A stretch of DNA of 40,621 nt from Terribacillus saccharophilus. GTDB taxonomy: Bacteria; Bacillota; Bacilli; Bacillales; Amphibacillaceae. The position numbers and the translations under genes were made by a program. Under the pieces are notes generated by a model. It was not told the origin of the DNA. It saw only the letters and a program-made list of their open reading frames with translations, and ran no database searches. The stretch is taken from positions 1 through 40,621 of the forward strand of contig NZ_NPBJ01000019.1 in the NCBI RefSeq assembly GCF_002272075.1, written 5' to 3'. This document shows, in pieces, positions 26,759 to 34,530 of the stretch (its first letter is position 1; every line of letters starts with the position of its first letter).

Positions 26759-27811
26759 TTACAATACAGCAAGCCGGTAATAATAATTTGCCTTCTCTTC
26801 TTCCCCTTTTAGCGTGTAATAATCAGCCATGCGCAAGCTGTAATAATGGACACTGTATCTATCACCGATTGCTTCATAATAGGCAATGCCTTCTATCCAT
26901 ACCGCTTCAAAGTTATCGCAATCGACAAATTGCTTATGCAGCATGGCGAAAGCCCATTGATAGTCCATATCTTGCTCTTTCTTACTCCTAGTAAATCCGA
27001 TCTGGTAGTATTTCATTGCTTCTGAGTGGTGATTGACACGGAAGAGGGATTCTGTCAGATAGTAGAGGCTCTTCAAATAATGAGAGCAAGGGGTGGCATG
27101 TACAGCTTGATCAAAGTAGTCGGCTGCCTTTTCAAACTTTTGCTGCACAAAATAAAGCAATCCAAGATTGTGATGGACCATTGACGCCAAATCAAGAGAT
27201 GTTTCATCAGCATTATGCTGGCAGTCGAGCGCTTCGTATAAAAGAGACTCAGCATGTTCGTAGTTCCGTATTTCCAGATGATTCAGTCCGAGCAGCAGCT
27301 TGCATTTTGCAAGGTGATACTGCTGTTTGTAAGATGTTGCATAACGCATTGCTTTATTCGCATTCAGTACTGATAGTGCCGGTATGCCAGTGAGATAATA
27401 AGCATGAGCCAGTTTATAATAAAAATCTGCTTTTTCTTCATCCTCAGTTATGTAAAGCTCTGCATGCTCATAATACCTTAATGCTTCATTCCATTTTTTA
27501 TTTTTAAAATGAACCTGCCCTTTAAAATATTGATAGAAGTATTCATTTTGTTGCGAAAGGACATGCCCGCGTGCTTCGAAATGTTCCAATAGATACCCTG
27601 CAGTTAGCAATTCCCCCAGCATCACATGGTAGCGAATAGTAAGCAAATCTGCTTTAATCAATACTTCCTCTAACCCAATATCCTTCTTCATCGTATCAAT
27701 TATATCTGCCAGCATTGCTGCTTCCTCTTGTTTTTCCTGTTTCATCACATCATAGAAGTCTTGCAGCAACTCACTAAAATCTTTATCTGTGACTGATAAA
27801 ACCAGGCCCAT
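26759..27811 (-). CDS. Rap-like TPR protein
   Basis: A 350-residue, almost wholly helical protein. Residues about 90-340 hold several TPR units, for example YYQYFKGQVHFKNKKWNEAL, then DFYYKLAHAYYLTG and MVHHNLGLLYFVQQKFEKAA. The N-terminal 70 residues resemble the helical bundle of Rap phosphatases and related peptide-sensing RRNPP proteins. Rap proteins dephosphorylate or block response regulators and are inhibited by Phr peptides. No Phr gene is evident downstream: the only short ORFs between 26525 and 26758 lack a secretion signal. It could therefore be an orphan Rap or another TPR regulator. GGGGGAG precedes the ATG. Confidence 0.75.
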   Translation of the reverse strand: MGLVLSVTDKDFSELLQDFYDVMKQEKQEEAAMLADIIDTMKKDIGLEEVLIKADLLTIRYHVMLGELLTAGYLLEHFEARGHVLSQQNEYFYQYFKGQVHFKNKKWNEALRYYEHAELYITEDEEKADFYYKLAHAYYLTGIPALSVLNANKAMRYATSYKQQYHLAKCKLLLGLNHLEIRNYEHAESLLYEALDCQHNADETSLDLASMVHHNLGLLYFVQQKFEKAADYFDQAVHATPCSHYLKSLYYLTESLFRVNHHSEAMKYYQIGFTRSKKEQDMDYQWAFAMLHKQFVDCDNFEAVWIEGIAYYEAIGDRYSVHYYSLRMADYYTLKGEEEKANYYYRLAVL

Positions 27812-27925
27812 AGTTACTCCTCCCCCTTTTATGTGATTCTGTTTATTACCATCGTATATTTGGAATTTGCTATTTATTTTACTTCTCTATCAGATATTTA
27901 TTTCCTGCCTATTTCCTAAAAACAA

Positions 27926-27958
27926 AAAAGGATTGACGGCAAATTACCGTCAATCCTC
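27926..27958 (-). terminator. Terminator of the rib operon
   Basis: AGGATTGACGG (27928-27938) and CCGTCAATCCT (27946-27956) pair exactly; on the minus strand TTTTTT follows. Confidence 0.9.
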
Positions 27959-28528
27959 CTATTTATTTTGTACCATATTTCTGATCTCTGATAAATCGAC
28001 TATTCTCGGCAAATTTACAAGCTGATTATACGACTGATCTTTTACAAATACTTTTGTTGTAGAATATTCCAATAGCGTATTCAGTACATGAGGCTTATCA
28101 TCAAAATAATAATCGAGTTGGAGTTTCTTGATTATGTGCACCTTTTCCTCATCCTTCATGCCGTAGAAGAATTGATCTTCTTTAACAGGAAACCCTAGTG
28201 CACGGAGCCACTCCATTGTCCTATGTCCATGTTCTTTTGGTCTTGAGGTAATATAGTAGATCTTATGCCCTTCCCGATCCAGTTCCTGCAATATCTCGAC
28301 AGCATTCGGAAACGGTAAACAAGTAGTATAGTAGATTTCTTCCAAGGTGGAGTTCCACATTTCTGATCCTTGTTCATCCGTCAATCCGAATGGTTCATGT
28401 ATTTCGACACGTTCAAGCTTTTGAAACACATCAAGGGAGATGTTCTGATTTAGTTTTTTGTTATAAATATGGAAGGCATGCTCCCGCAGATTGATGAGTG
28501 TATCGTCTATATCAAAACCAAATTTCAT
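27959..28528 (-). CDS. HAD-superfamily nucleotidase/phosphatase
   Basis: A 189-residue HAD enzyme. Motif I is FGFDIDDTLIN (nucleophile Asp6 and acid Asp8), motif II is ITSRP, and motif IV is YYFDDKPHVL. It resembles the YqfW and 5'(3')-deoxyribonucleotidase group with an alpha-helical cap. It starts only two bases after the ribD stop, so it belongs to the ribA-ribD operon. In riboflavin synthesis a HAD phosphatase removes the phosphate from the RibD product, so this gene may do that step here (inference); a general nucleotidase is the alternative. Confidence 0.85.
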   Translation of the reverse strand: MKFGFDIDDTLINLREHAFHIYNKKLNQNISLDVFQKLERVEIHEPFGLTDEQGSEMWNSTLEEIYYTTCLPFPNAVEILQELDREGHKIYYITSRPKEHGHRTMEWLRALGFPVKEDQFFYGMKDEEKVHIIKKLQLDYYFDDKPHVLNTLLEYSTTKVFVKDQSYNQLVNLPRIVDLSEIRNMVQNK

Positions 28529-28530
28529 TG

Positions 28531-29634
28531 TTACATATCCCCTTTTTCATAGCGCGGGTAGCCAATGAATTTGAAGTCTTGTCCGATTTTAATGATGTCT
28601 GTGTCGGTCAATTCCACCGCATCAGCCATTTTAGCAAAACCTGTACCTTCCAGGAAAGTTGGTGCATTTTTCCCGCCAATCAATTTCGGAGCGAAGTAAA
28701 GCACTGCTTTATCAATCAAATGATTCTCCAGGAATGATGCATGGACACTTCCTCCACCTTCAATCAAAACAGAGGAAATAAGCTGCTCGCCTAGTGTCGC
28801 GACTACTTCTTTCACATCCACCCGACTTGAACCATTCGTCCGATATATTTTTACCCCTTGAGACAAGAGTGCTTTCTCTTTCTCTCCGTCTGCTTTCTGG
28901 CTTGTGAAAATCCAAGTGTCGGCTAATTTATCAGTGACGACTTTGCTATCCAACGGTATGCGCAAACTGGAGTCCAAAATGATTCGTATTGGATTACGTC
29001 CATTTGGTATTCTGGCTGTCAGCTCGGGATCGTCTTCTATTACCGTATTCACTCCAACAAGAATGGCCATATTCTCATTGCGCAGCTGATGGACATCCTG
29101 TCTGGAGGCTGCAGTTGTAATCCACTTACTATCAAGCGTATGCGTGGCAATTTTACCGTCTAATGTTGTACCTGCTTTTAACGTTATAAACGGCTTTTTC
29201 TCGACAATGAATTTATTAAATACCTCATTCATCTTGCGGGCTTCTTCTTCCCGGACACCGATAGTCACTTCAATACCAGCTTCTTCGAGAATTTTCACTC
29301 CGTTTCCGGAAACAACTGGATTTGGATCAAGCGTGGCAATAACTACTTTTTTTATTCCCGCTTCTTTAATTGCTACCGCACATGGCCCTGTCCGTCCATG
29401 ATGGGAACAAGGCTCGAGCGTGACATAAATCGTCCCGCCCTTTGCTTTTTCTCCCGCCATCCGGATAGCATGAATCTCGGCATGAGGTTCACCGGCTTTC
29501 AAATGGGTACCGATTCCGACAATCTGATTGTCATTCACAATAACGGACCCTACAAGCGGATTCGGATCCGTTTGCCCTTTCATTGCCTTGGCGTTTTGCA
29601 ACGCCAAATCCATATAAAATGTGTGATCAGTCAT
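28531..29634 (-). CDS. ribD: RibD, pyrimidine deaminase/reductase
   Basis: A 367-residue bifunctional enzyme. The N-terminal deaminase carries the zinc site HAEIHA with PCSHHGRTGPC (His, two Cys). The C-terminal reductase begins near residue 150 with FITLKAGTTLDGKIAT and includes ILVGVNTVIEDDPELTAR and LIEGGGSVHASFL. It converts the RibA product to 5-amino-6-ribitylaminouracil phosphate. I choose ATG 29634, which overlaps the ribA end by eight bases behind GAGGAG; the longer TTG start adds eight residues with no better site. Both active sites look intact. Confidence 0.95.
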   Translation of the reverse strand: MTDHTFYMDLALQNAKAMKGQTDPNPLVGSVIVNDNQIVGIGTHLKAGEPHAEIHAIRMAGEKAKGGTIYVTLEPCSHHGRTGPCAVAIKEAGIKKVVIATLDPNPVVSGNGVKILEEAGIEVTIGVREEEARKMNEVFNKFIVEKKPFITLKAGTTLDGKIATHTLDSKWITTAASRQDVHQLRNENMAILVGVNTVIEDDPELTARIPNGRNPIRIILDSSLRIPLDSKVVTDKLADTWIFTSQKADGEKEKALLSQGVKIYRTNGSSRVDVKEVVATLGEQLISSVLIEGGGSVHASFLENHLIDKAVLYFAPKLIGGKNAPTFLEGTGFAKMADAVELTDTDIIKIGQDFKFIGYPRYEKGDM

Positions 29635-30382
29635 TGCTGCAGATCTCCTCATCGCCAAGGTGGCCGGAGCGGACGATTTTCGTCTTCAGGTAATTCTCGT
29701 TGAACTCAGACACATCTCCCCATAATGCTGACCGTCCGGAAAGCTGCATGCCCGCCTGTTCCATTGCAGCTAATTTACGCGGATTATTTGTCATCAGTGT
29801 AACAGGTTTCGTACGCAATGCTTTCAGTACTTGGATCGCATCAGTATAGTCACGGGAATCATCCACAAAACCGAGACTTTCATTGGCTTCTACCGTGTCA
29901 TAGCCATTTTCCTGCAGGATGTACGCCATTGCTTTACTAAACAATCCGATTCCGCGCCCTTCATGGTTTGCCAAATAGAACAGTGCACCTGTACCATGCT
30001 CAACAATTCGCTGCATAGACTGCTTCAGCTGGAAGCCGCAATCACAGCGTTTGCTGCCGAAAATATCGCCTGTATGGCAGATGGAATGCATGCGAATCAG
30101 CGCATCTTCTTCTTCAGCAAAATCGCCGTAAACCAATACACTGGACTGCTGCATTTCAGCCAGGTTCATGTCAGATAATTTTTCGATGACTTCTTCATAA
30201 TCCTTGGCAACTTCCTCACAATTCAGCCAGCAATACCACTGGAAGGTAACTGTTTCTCCGTAAAGATTAACAGGCAGCTTGATCGGGCCGACAAGATAAA
30301 TGGCTCCCTCAGCTGTCGGAATAAGTTCAATTTTATCTTTTAAGATCGAAATGGCTTTCGATTCTAATTTCATTTCTGTCAT
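29627..30382 (-). CDS. ribA: GTP cyclohydrolase II (RibA)
   Basis: A stand-alone GTP cyclohydrolase II of about 251 residues, not fused to RibB. The zinc site is CHTGDIFGSKRCDCG (three Cys) and the catalytic region is YLANHEGRGIGLFSK, followed by VDDSRDYTDAIQVLKAL and LMTNNPRKLAAMEQAG. It opens GTP to the pyrimidine precursor of flavins. There are adjacent ATGs at 30385 and 30382; GGAG spacing slightly favours the second. It heads the ribA-ribD-HAD operon. No FMN riboswitch was found in 30386-30600, unlike the usual Bacillus rib operon. Confidence 0.93.
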   Translation of the reverse strand: MTEMKLESKAISILKDKIELIPTAEGAIYLVGPIKLPVNLYGETVTFQWYCWLNCEEVAKDYEEVIEKLSDMNLAEMQQSSVLVYGDFAEEEDALIRMHSICHTGDIFGSKRCDCGFQLKQSMQRIVEHGTGALFYLANHEGRGIGLFSKAMAYILQENGYDTVEANESLGFVDDSRDYTDAIQVLKALRTKPVTLMTNNPRKLAAMEQAGMQLSGRSALWGDVSEFNENYLKTKIVRSGHLGDEEICSND

Positions 30383-30602
30383 CATCTTTCTCCTTTTTTA
30401 TCAGTGTACGTTGAAATAACTGGATTTATGTAGGCACCAGTCCGCCAATATCTTGTTATGAAATTCAGGTGTTATATACTTCTTCCATCATAGTATGACA
30501 GTCAAGATCTTAGAAATAGGCACATCAAGGTTATTTAGTATCCTAAAAGTAACTAATGTGATATTGAGCTAACTATACACCGAAAAACAAACGTGGAAAA
30601 TA

Positions 30603-30637
30603 AAAAAGCTCCACTCCTTTAGGAAGCTGGAACCTTA
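30603..30637 (-). terminator. Weak hairpin after ybaK
   Basis: On the minus strand AGCTTCCT, AA, AGGA and AGCT can fold into a bulged hairpin followed by TTTTTTATTTT. The T-run is good but the stem is imperfect. Confidence 0.5.
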
Positions 30638-30638
30638 T

Positions 30639-31109
30639 CTATTCGGTTAGTGAAGTTACTTTATGAGACAGAATTTTGCTCAAATCAGACAAAGTAAGTT
30701 CTACCTGATAACCAATTTTACCAGCGCTGAAAATGATGCTCTCGAAGTCTGACGCAGTTTCGTCCACAACAGTCCGGAAAATCTTTTTCATTCCAATCGG
30801 TGAACAGCCGCCATGAACATATCCAGTAAGCGGCAGCAATTCTTTTGCTGGCAGCATACGTACAGATTTCTCCCCGACACTTGCAGCAGCCCGCTTTAAG
30901 TCCAGCTCTTTTTCTACCGGGATAACAAATACATAATACTGAGTTGATTTGCTGACCGTAACCAGCGTTTTGAACACTTGAGCTGGATTTTGTCCTAATA
31001 CCTCGGCCACTTCTGTTCCGCTGATCGCATCTGTATCGGCGTAACTATAGGATTTGTATGGTACTTTCTTTTGATTCAGCATACGCATGACATTCGTTTT
31101 GTAGTCCAT
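30639..31109 (-). CDS. ybaK: Cys-tRNA(Pro)/Cys-tRNA(Cys) deacylase YbaK/EbsC
   Basis: A 156-residue editing enzyme of the INS/YbaK family that removes Cys mis-charged onto tRNA(Pro). The family pattern is visible: VFKTLVTVSKSTQYYVFVIP with the catalytic Lys, LDLKRAAASVGEKSVRM, GYVHGGCSPIGMKK with the GxxxPxG-type loop, and a terminal EIxF-like ESIIFSAGKIGYQVELTL. Full length. Monocistronic; AAAGGA precedes the ATG. Confidence 0.93.
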   Translation of the reverse strand: MDYKTNVMRMLNQKKVPYKSYSYADTDAISGTEVAEVLGQNPAQVFKTLVTVSKSTQYYVFVIPVEKELDLKRAAASVGEKSVRMLPAKELLPLTGYVHGGCSPIGMKKIFRTVVDETASDFESIIFSAGKIGYQVELTLSDLSKILSHKVTSLTE

Positions 31110-31135
31110 CGATTGTATCCTTTCTTCGCAGATAA

Positions 31136-31543
31136 TTAAAACCGTTTTACAACAAATAAACCTGCCGTCATAAGTATAAAGATGGCACCTCCATAAACCG
31201 CAATCCAGCCAAGTTCAATTGTTTCGTGTCCTATTCCAACGAGTACAAGCAGCAAAACTCCTGAAAGAAACGATATTAGAAAGAAAGCTGACAACAAATA
31301 ATTCTTCAGCATTCGGACAGTCCGTTCATCCATATCAGGCTGTCGGCTTCTGCTCTGGGACCAGCTAATCAGCATCGGTAATCCAACGCCGCACAACGCT
31401 CCAACCATGATGAATAAGAGGAAATAATTCCCCGATGGCAGCTGTTCTCCAATAAGCTTTATTCCAAGCCAAATACCAACGAAACAACAGAGTGTGATAA
31501 ATACATATACCAAAAGTTCATAACGCTTCTTCATCTTTCGCAT
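31136..31543 (-). CDS. Four-TM membrane protein paired with an XRE regulator
   Basis: A 135-residue protein with four predicted helices (LLVYVFITLCCFVGIWLGI; YFLLFIMVGALCGVGLPML; SAFFLISFLSGVLLLVLVG; WIAVYGGAIFILMTAGLFV). A charged DMDERTVRMLKNY loop sits between the second and third helix. I recognise no family with certainty; DUF2178-type proteins look similar. It starts 3 bases after the XRE gene, whose end supplies the GGAGGAG site. Such XRE/membrane-protein pairs are common in Bacillota, with unclear roles. Confidence 0.75.
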   Translation of the reverse strand: MRKMKKRYELLVYVFITLCCFVGIWLGIKLIGEQLPSGNYFLLFIMVGALCGVGLPMLISWSQSRSRQPDMDERTVRMLKNYLLSAFFLISFLSGVLLLVLVGIGHETIELGWIAVYGGAIFILMTAGLFVVKRF

Positions 31544-31546
31544 TTG

Positions 31547-31750
31547 CTACTCCTCCTCTACATAAAATAGCTGTTCAAACGGAACGTCAAAATACGCAAG
31601 CAGCCGAAAAGCCAGCTCTAAACTTGGATTGTATTTTCCTTTTTCGATGGCATTGATTGTTTGTCGTGTGATGCCTAGATCTTCCGCCATCTTCACTTGG
31701 GTGATATGACGAGATTGTCGCATTTCCCTTACTTTGTTATTAACTTTCAT
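31547..31750 (-). CDS. Small XRE-family regulator (Cro/CI type)
   Basis: A 67-residue single-domain HTH protein: REMRQSRHITQVKMAEDLG, then ITRQTINAIEKGKYNPSLEL as recognition helix. It dimerises through the C-terminal LLAYFDVPFEQLFYVEEE. It is the first gene of a two-gene operon with the membrane protein. Two identical-arm dyads, GTAAAG-N4-CTTTAC, flank its promoter and are the obvious autoregulatory sites. Confidence 0.93.
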   Translation of the reverse strand: MKVNNKVREMRQSRHITQVKMAEDLGITRQTINAIEKGKYNPSLELAFRLLAYFDVPFEQLFYVEEE

Positions 31751-31772
31751 CCGTATCCTGTCCTATCCACAT

Positions 31773-31832
31773 GTAAAGGTACCTTTACACTCAAGATATA
31801 CCAAAAAACACCAGATGTAAAGGACACTTTAC
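31773..31832 (-). promoter_or_regulatory. XRE promoter with two GTAAAG-N4-CTTTAC operators
   Basis: Operator 1 is GTAAAGGACACTTTAC (31817-31832) and operator 2 is the palindrome GTAAAGGTACCTTTAC (31773-31788). Their centres are 44 bp apart, about four helical turns. On the minus strand -35 TTTACA (31821-31816) and -10 TATCTT (31798-31793) are 17 bases apart, so one operator covers the -35 and the other the transcription start. Repressor binding would block RNA polymerase. Confidence 0.8.
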
Positions 31833-32344
31833 GTCTGATGTTTTATTTTATCTAAAAACCCCTTCACTTCTCGGGGACTTCTCAATCTTATTATTTGCTT
31901 GTCCATCCCAAGCTCCGCAAGCTTCTGCTGCATCTGGGGATGTTTCTTGCTCGGGAAGTCCCAAATCCACTTGAGGAACTCCAAATCGATTTTTTCCTTA
32001 CAGCCGGACTGCATATCAGGGCGTGATCGATTATGATACATAAGACGTCTCTTCAAAACTCTGTATAGACAAAGTGTCCGCGGCATATCCAGGAAAATGA
32101 TCGTATCAGCTGCCTCCAGCCGGATGTCTAATGTGCTTTGGTAATTTCCATCGATAATCCAGCTTCCCTGGCTTACTAATTGTGATTGAATCTGCTTTTG
32201 TTCTTCTCGTGGTGTAAGTATCCAATTCGGTTTCCAAAGGATAGCGTCCAAATGCCACACTTCTATATCTAGTAACTTGCCAATATCCATAGCCAAAGTG
32301 GACTTGCCTGAACCGCCGGAACCGATCAATGCAATCCTGTTCAT
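31829..32344 (-). CDS. P-loop kinase-like protein (FlaR, 'topology modulation' family)
   Basis: A 171-residue P-loop NTPase with Walker A GSGGSGKST at 8-16, HLDAILWKPNW in the base-binding region, and IIFLDMPRTLCLYRVLKRRL as the Walker B and lid region. It resembles adenylate kinase-like proteins annotated as DNA topology modulation protein FlaR; the biochemical role is not established. It overlaps the DUF523 gene by 4 bases (ATGA), so the two are co-translated. Its last bases overlap the upstream XRE operator. Confidence 0.85.
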   Translation of the reverse strand: MNRIALIGSGGSGKSTLAMDIGKLLDIEVWHLDAILWKPNWILTPREEQKQIQSQLVSQGSWIIDGNYQSTLDIRLEAADTIIFLDMPRTLCLYRVLKRRLMYHNRSRPDMQSGCKEKIDLEFLKWIWDFPSKKHPQMQQKLAELGMDKQIIRLRSPREVKGFLDKIKHQT

Positions 32345-32808
32345 CGTATGCCTGCCAATTCCTGCTCGAGCTCTGCTTCTGAAATAACACGAATTCCGGC
32401 TCGTCTGAACATAGCTGTCGTGACACCTGCACCTGCCTGCTTATGACCTTGGAAGGTACCATCATAAATGACAGAGCTGCCGCAAGATGGACTATTTTCC
32501 TTTAATACAACCAAATCCACATCCTGCTCCTGGGCAATGGACAAGGCGTGTGCTGCACCTTCTATGTACATGCCGGTAACATCTGTTCCTGAATACTCGA
32601 TGACTTTTGCTTTACCATCTAAAACGTCATACCCATTTCCCCCGACAATTTCAGCTGGTTCCCTTGGTGTTACGAATCCGCCAAGTAATTCAGGACACAC
32701 ACTAATCGCTTTTTTCTGAGCAATCAGCTGTTCCACAATTGTATCGGTAGCTGGTGTTCCATTGTAACGGACAGGTTTTCCCGCCAAACAGGCACTTACC
32801 ATGATCAT
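32341..32808 (-). CDS. DUF523 family protein
   Basis: A 155-residue protein with the DUF523 hallmarks: VSACLAGKPVRYNG near the start, VCPELLGGFVTPREPAEI, VLKENSPSCGSSVIYDG and GAGVTTAMFRRAGI. Conserved cysteines (Cys7, the CPE cysteine and SPSCG) suggest a metal or Fe-S site, but function is not well known. AGGGGG lies eight bases before the ATG. It forms a two-gene unit with the P-loop protein. Confidence 0.9.
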   Translation of the reverse strand: MIMVSACLAGKPVRYNGTPATDTIVEQLIAQKKAISVCPELLGGFVTPREPAEIVGGNGYDVLDGKAKVIEYSGTDVTGMYIEGAAHALSIAQEQDVDLVVLKENSPSCGSSVIYDGTFQGHKQAGAGVTTAMFRRAGIRVISEAELEQELAGIR

Positions 32809-32820
32809 TCATATTCCCCC

Positions 32821-33378
32821 TTACGCTTCAGGTTCAGGATAATACATTAGTAGGAAAAAGCTCGCTGTACCGGCTGCTTTATTTTCATAGCTGTGCATCG
32901 TATTGGCTGAAAATTGCAGCGCATCTCCAGTTTTCAGCTGATGCTCTTCCCCATCCAGCGAGACTGTGAGAGCTCCTTCTCGCACAAGAAGATATTCCTC
33001 TCCAAGATGCGTTTTTGCTCCATGTACACATCCTGGCTCCAATTCCACTGTGTAAATCTCGAATTTCCTGTCAGGCTGAAATTTAAAATAAGGAAATACT
33101 CGATAGCCGCCTTCTTCATCCTCCACTGCGGAGATGTCCTCTTTATTTATCTTAATAAAGGAGACTTTATCTTCTTTCATGAAATACGAAAACGAAACCT
33201 GCAATCCATTGGCTATTTTCCACAACGTGGATACAGTCGGATTGGATTTCCCTTTTTCGATTTGCGCCAGCATCGCTTTGCTTACCCCCGTCAATTCAGC
33301 CGTGCGATCAAGGCTAAGTCCGCGGCTTTTTCGCAAACCAGCAAGGTTACTGGCAATCATCTTATTTAAATGTTCCAT
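32821..33378 (-). CDS. XRE-cupin transcriptional regulator
   Basis: A 185-residue regulator: HTH at residues 8-65 (LRKSRGLSLDRTAELTGVSK, then MLAQIEKGKSNPTVSTLWKI) and a C-terminal cupin sensor domain (CVHGAKTHLGEEYLLVREG; LKTGDALQFSANTMHSYEN). It is divergent from azlCD, whose start is 79 bases away, so it probably regulates branched-chain amino acid export. The classical B. subtilis regulator AzlB is of the Lrp type, so this would be a different control protein. Confidence 0.92.
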   Translation of the reverse strand: MEHLNKMIASNLAGLRKSRGLSLDRTAELTGVSKAMLAQIEKGKSNPTVSTLWKIANGLQVSFSYFMKEDKVSFIKINKEDISAVEDEEGGYRVFPYFKFQPDRKFEIYTVELEPGCVHGAKTHLGEEYLLVREGALTVSLDGEEHQLKTGDALQFSANTMHSYENKAAGTASFFLLMYYPEPEA

Positions 33379-33404
33379 CAGAATTCTCCTTTCTTCTAAG
33401 AAAG

Positions 33405-33436
33405 TTATTGTTCAACATAACGAACATATGTATAAT
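33405..33436 (+). promoter_or_regulatory. azlCD promoter with overlapping dyads
   Basis: -35 TTGTTC (33408-33413) and -10 TATAAT (33431-33436) are 17 bases apart. Two nested dyads cover the -35: TGTTC/GAACA and GTTAT/ATAAC. They are candidate sites for the divergent XRE-cupin protein. Confidence 0.65.
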
Positions 33437-33457
33437 ATAACGAAAAGGAGTGATATC

Positions 33458-34174
33458 ATGCTTACAGATTCCGTCGGTAGAAGCGATTCGCTGACTTTTG
33501 TCCAAGGATTCCGAGATTGTGTGCCCACTCTCTTCGGTTATATCAGCGTAGGTATCGCGTTCGGTATTGTTGGTACGGCTTCTCATCTAAGTATACTGGA
33601 AATTACGCTGCTTTCGGCAAGCGTTTATGCTGGTGCTGCTCAATTTGCTATTTGCGCCTTACTGCTTGCCGGCAGCCCTTTGTCTGCCATCGTCTTTTCA
33701 GCATTCATTATCAATTTGCGTAATTTCCTGTTAAGTGCCGCCCTTGCCCCTCATTTTACCAAAGAATCGTTTCTTCATAACATAGGAGTCGGCATTTTAA
33801 TGACAGACGAATCCTTCGGCGTTGCCGCTACTAAGTTGAAACAATTCGGCAGTCTCTCTGCTCATTGGATGCATGGCCTGAATCTCACGGCTTATCTGTT
33901 CTGGAACTTATCTTGTATTGTCGGCGCTGTTAGCGGTCAGTGGATTTCAGATCCAGAAGCATGGGGGTTGGATTTTGCTTTGCCTGCTATGTTCTTAGGT
34001 CTGCTCTTCCTACAGCTCGAGCATGTACCTACCGCGAAATGGAAGCTCTACGCTACCTTGATGCTCTGCATGATTGCTGCCATGCTCGGATTATCGCTTC
34101 TGTTTTCTACACATATCGCTGTTATCCTTGCTACCGTTATTGTCGCATCAGTTGGGGTGGTGCTGGATAAATGA
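33458..34174 (+). CDS. azlC: AzlC, branched-chain amino acid exporter large subunit
   Basis: A 238-residue membrane protein with the AzlC pattern: FVQGFRDCVPTLFGYISVGI at the start, then ASVYAGAAQFAICALLLAG, FIINLRNFLLSAALAP and LMTDESFGVA. The true start is ATG 33458 behind AAAGGAG; the frame is open far upstream but that part overlaps the divergent regulator and is not coding. AzlC and AzlD together export branched-chain amino acids and give 4-azaleucine resistance in B. subtilis. Confidence 0.94.
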   Translation: MLTDSVGRSDSLTFVQGFRDCVPTLFGYISVGIAFGIVGTASHLSILEITLLSASVYAGAAQFAICALLLAGSPLSAIVFSAFIINLRNFLLSAALAPHFTKESFLHNIGVGILMTDESFGVAATKLKQFGSLSAHWMHGLNLTAYLFWNLSCIVGAVSGQWISDPEAWGLDFALPAMFLGLLFLQLEHVPTAKWKLYATLMLCMIAAMLGLSLLFSTHIAVILATVIVASVGVVLDK

Positions 34175-34494
34175 GTATGAACAGCACTGTGCTGACAGTC
34201 ATTGCACTTTCTGCCCTAGTTACTGTCATCCCCAGAATATTGCCGTTCATCCTTGTACGAAACTTGCGCTTGCCTGATGCAGTTATGAAATGGCTGTCTT
34301 TCGTTCCTGTCTGTATTTTGACAGCATTGGTTATTGAGAATATGCTCATTCAAGAGGAAAGCAGCCTCACTATCGATTGGCCGGTATTGCTTATTCTGCT
34401 GCCAACAGCCATTATTGCATACAAATTTCGAAGCCTATCCATGACAGTAGTCACCGGCGTGCTGCTGATGGCAATATACCGAAATATATTGTAA
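34171..34494 (+). CDS. azlD: AzlD, branched-chain amino acid exporter small subunit
   Basis: A 107-residue membrane protein with three to four helices, including VIPRILPFILVRNLRLPDAV and WLSFVPVCILTALVIENML, typical of AzlD. It overlaps the azlC stop by 4 bases (ATGA), a translational coupling usual for this pair. It is the partner needed for a functional exporter. Confidence 0.94.
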   Translation: MSMNSTVLTVIALSALVTVIPRILPFILVRNLRLPDAVMKWLSFVPVCILTALVIENMLIQEESSLTIDWPVLLILLPTAIIAYKFRSLSMTVVTGVLLMAIYRNIL

Positions 34495-34497
34495 TTA

Positions 34498-34530
34498 AAA
34501 AGGCCTCATCCATAGGATAAGGCCTCCTTC
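34498..34530. terminator. Bidirectional terminator between azlD and hpaB
   Basis: AGGCCTCATCC (34501-34511) pairs with GGATAAGGCCT (34515-34525) with one mismatch, with A and T runs on either side. Confidence 0.8.

Noticed and set aside
30386-30638. Possible FMN riboswitch before ribA
   Set aside because: None of the conserved RFN-element stretches (AGGGCAGGGTGAAATTCCC-like or ACCGGCGGT-like) is present on either strand.
33134-33457. N-terminal extension of AzlC
   Set aside because: It overlaps the divergent regulator and promoter; a good ribosome binding site and the family N-terminus are at 33458.
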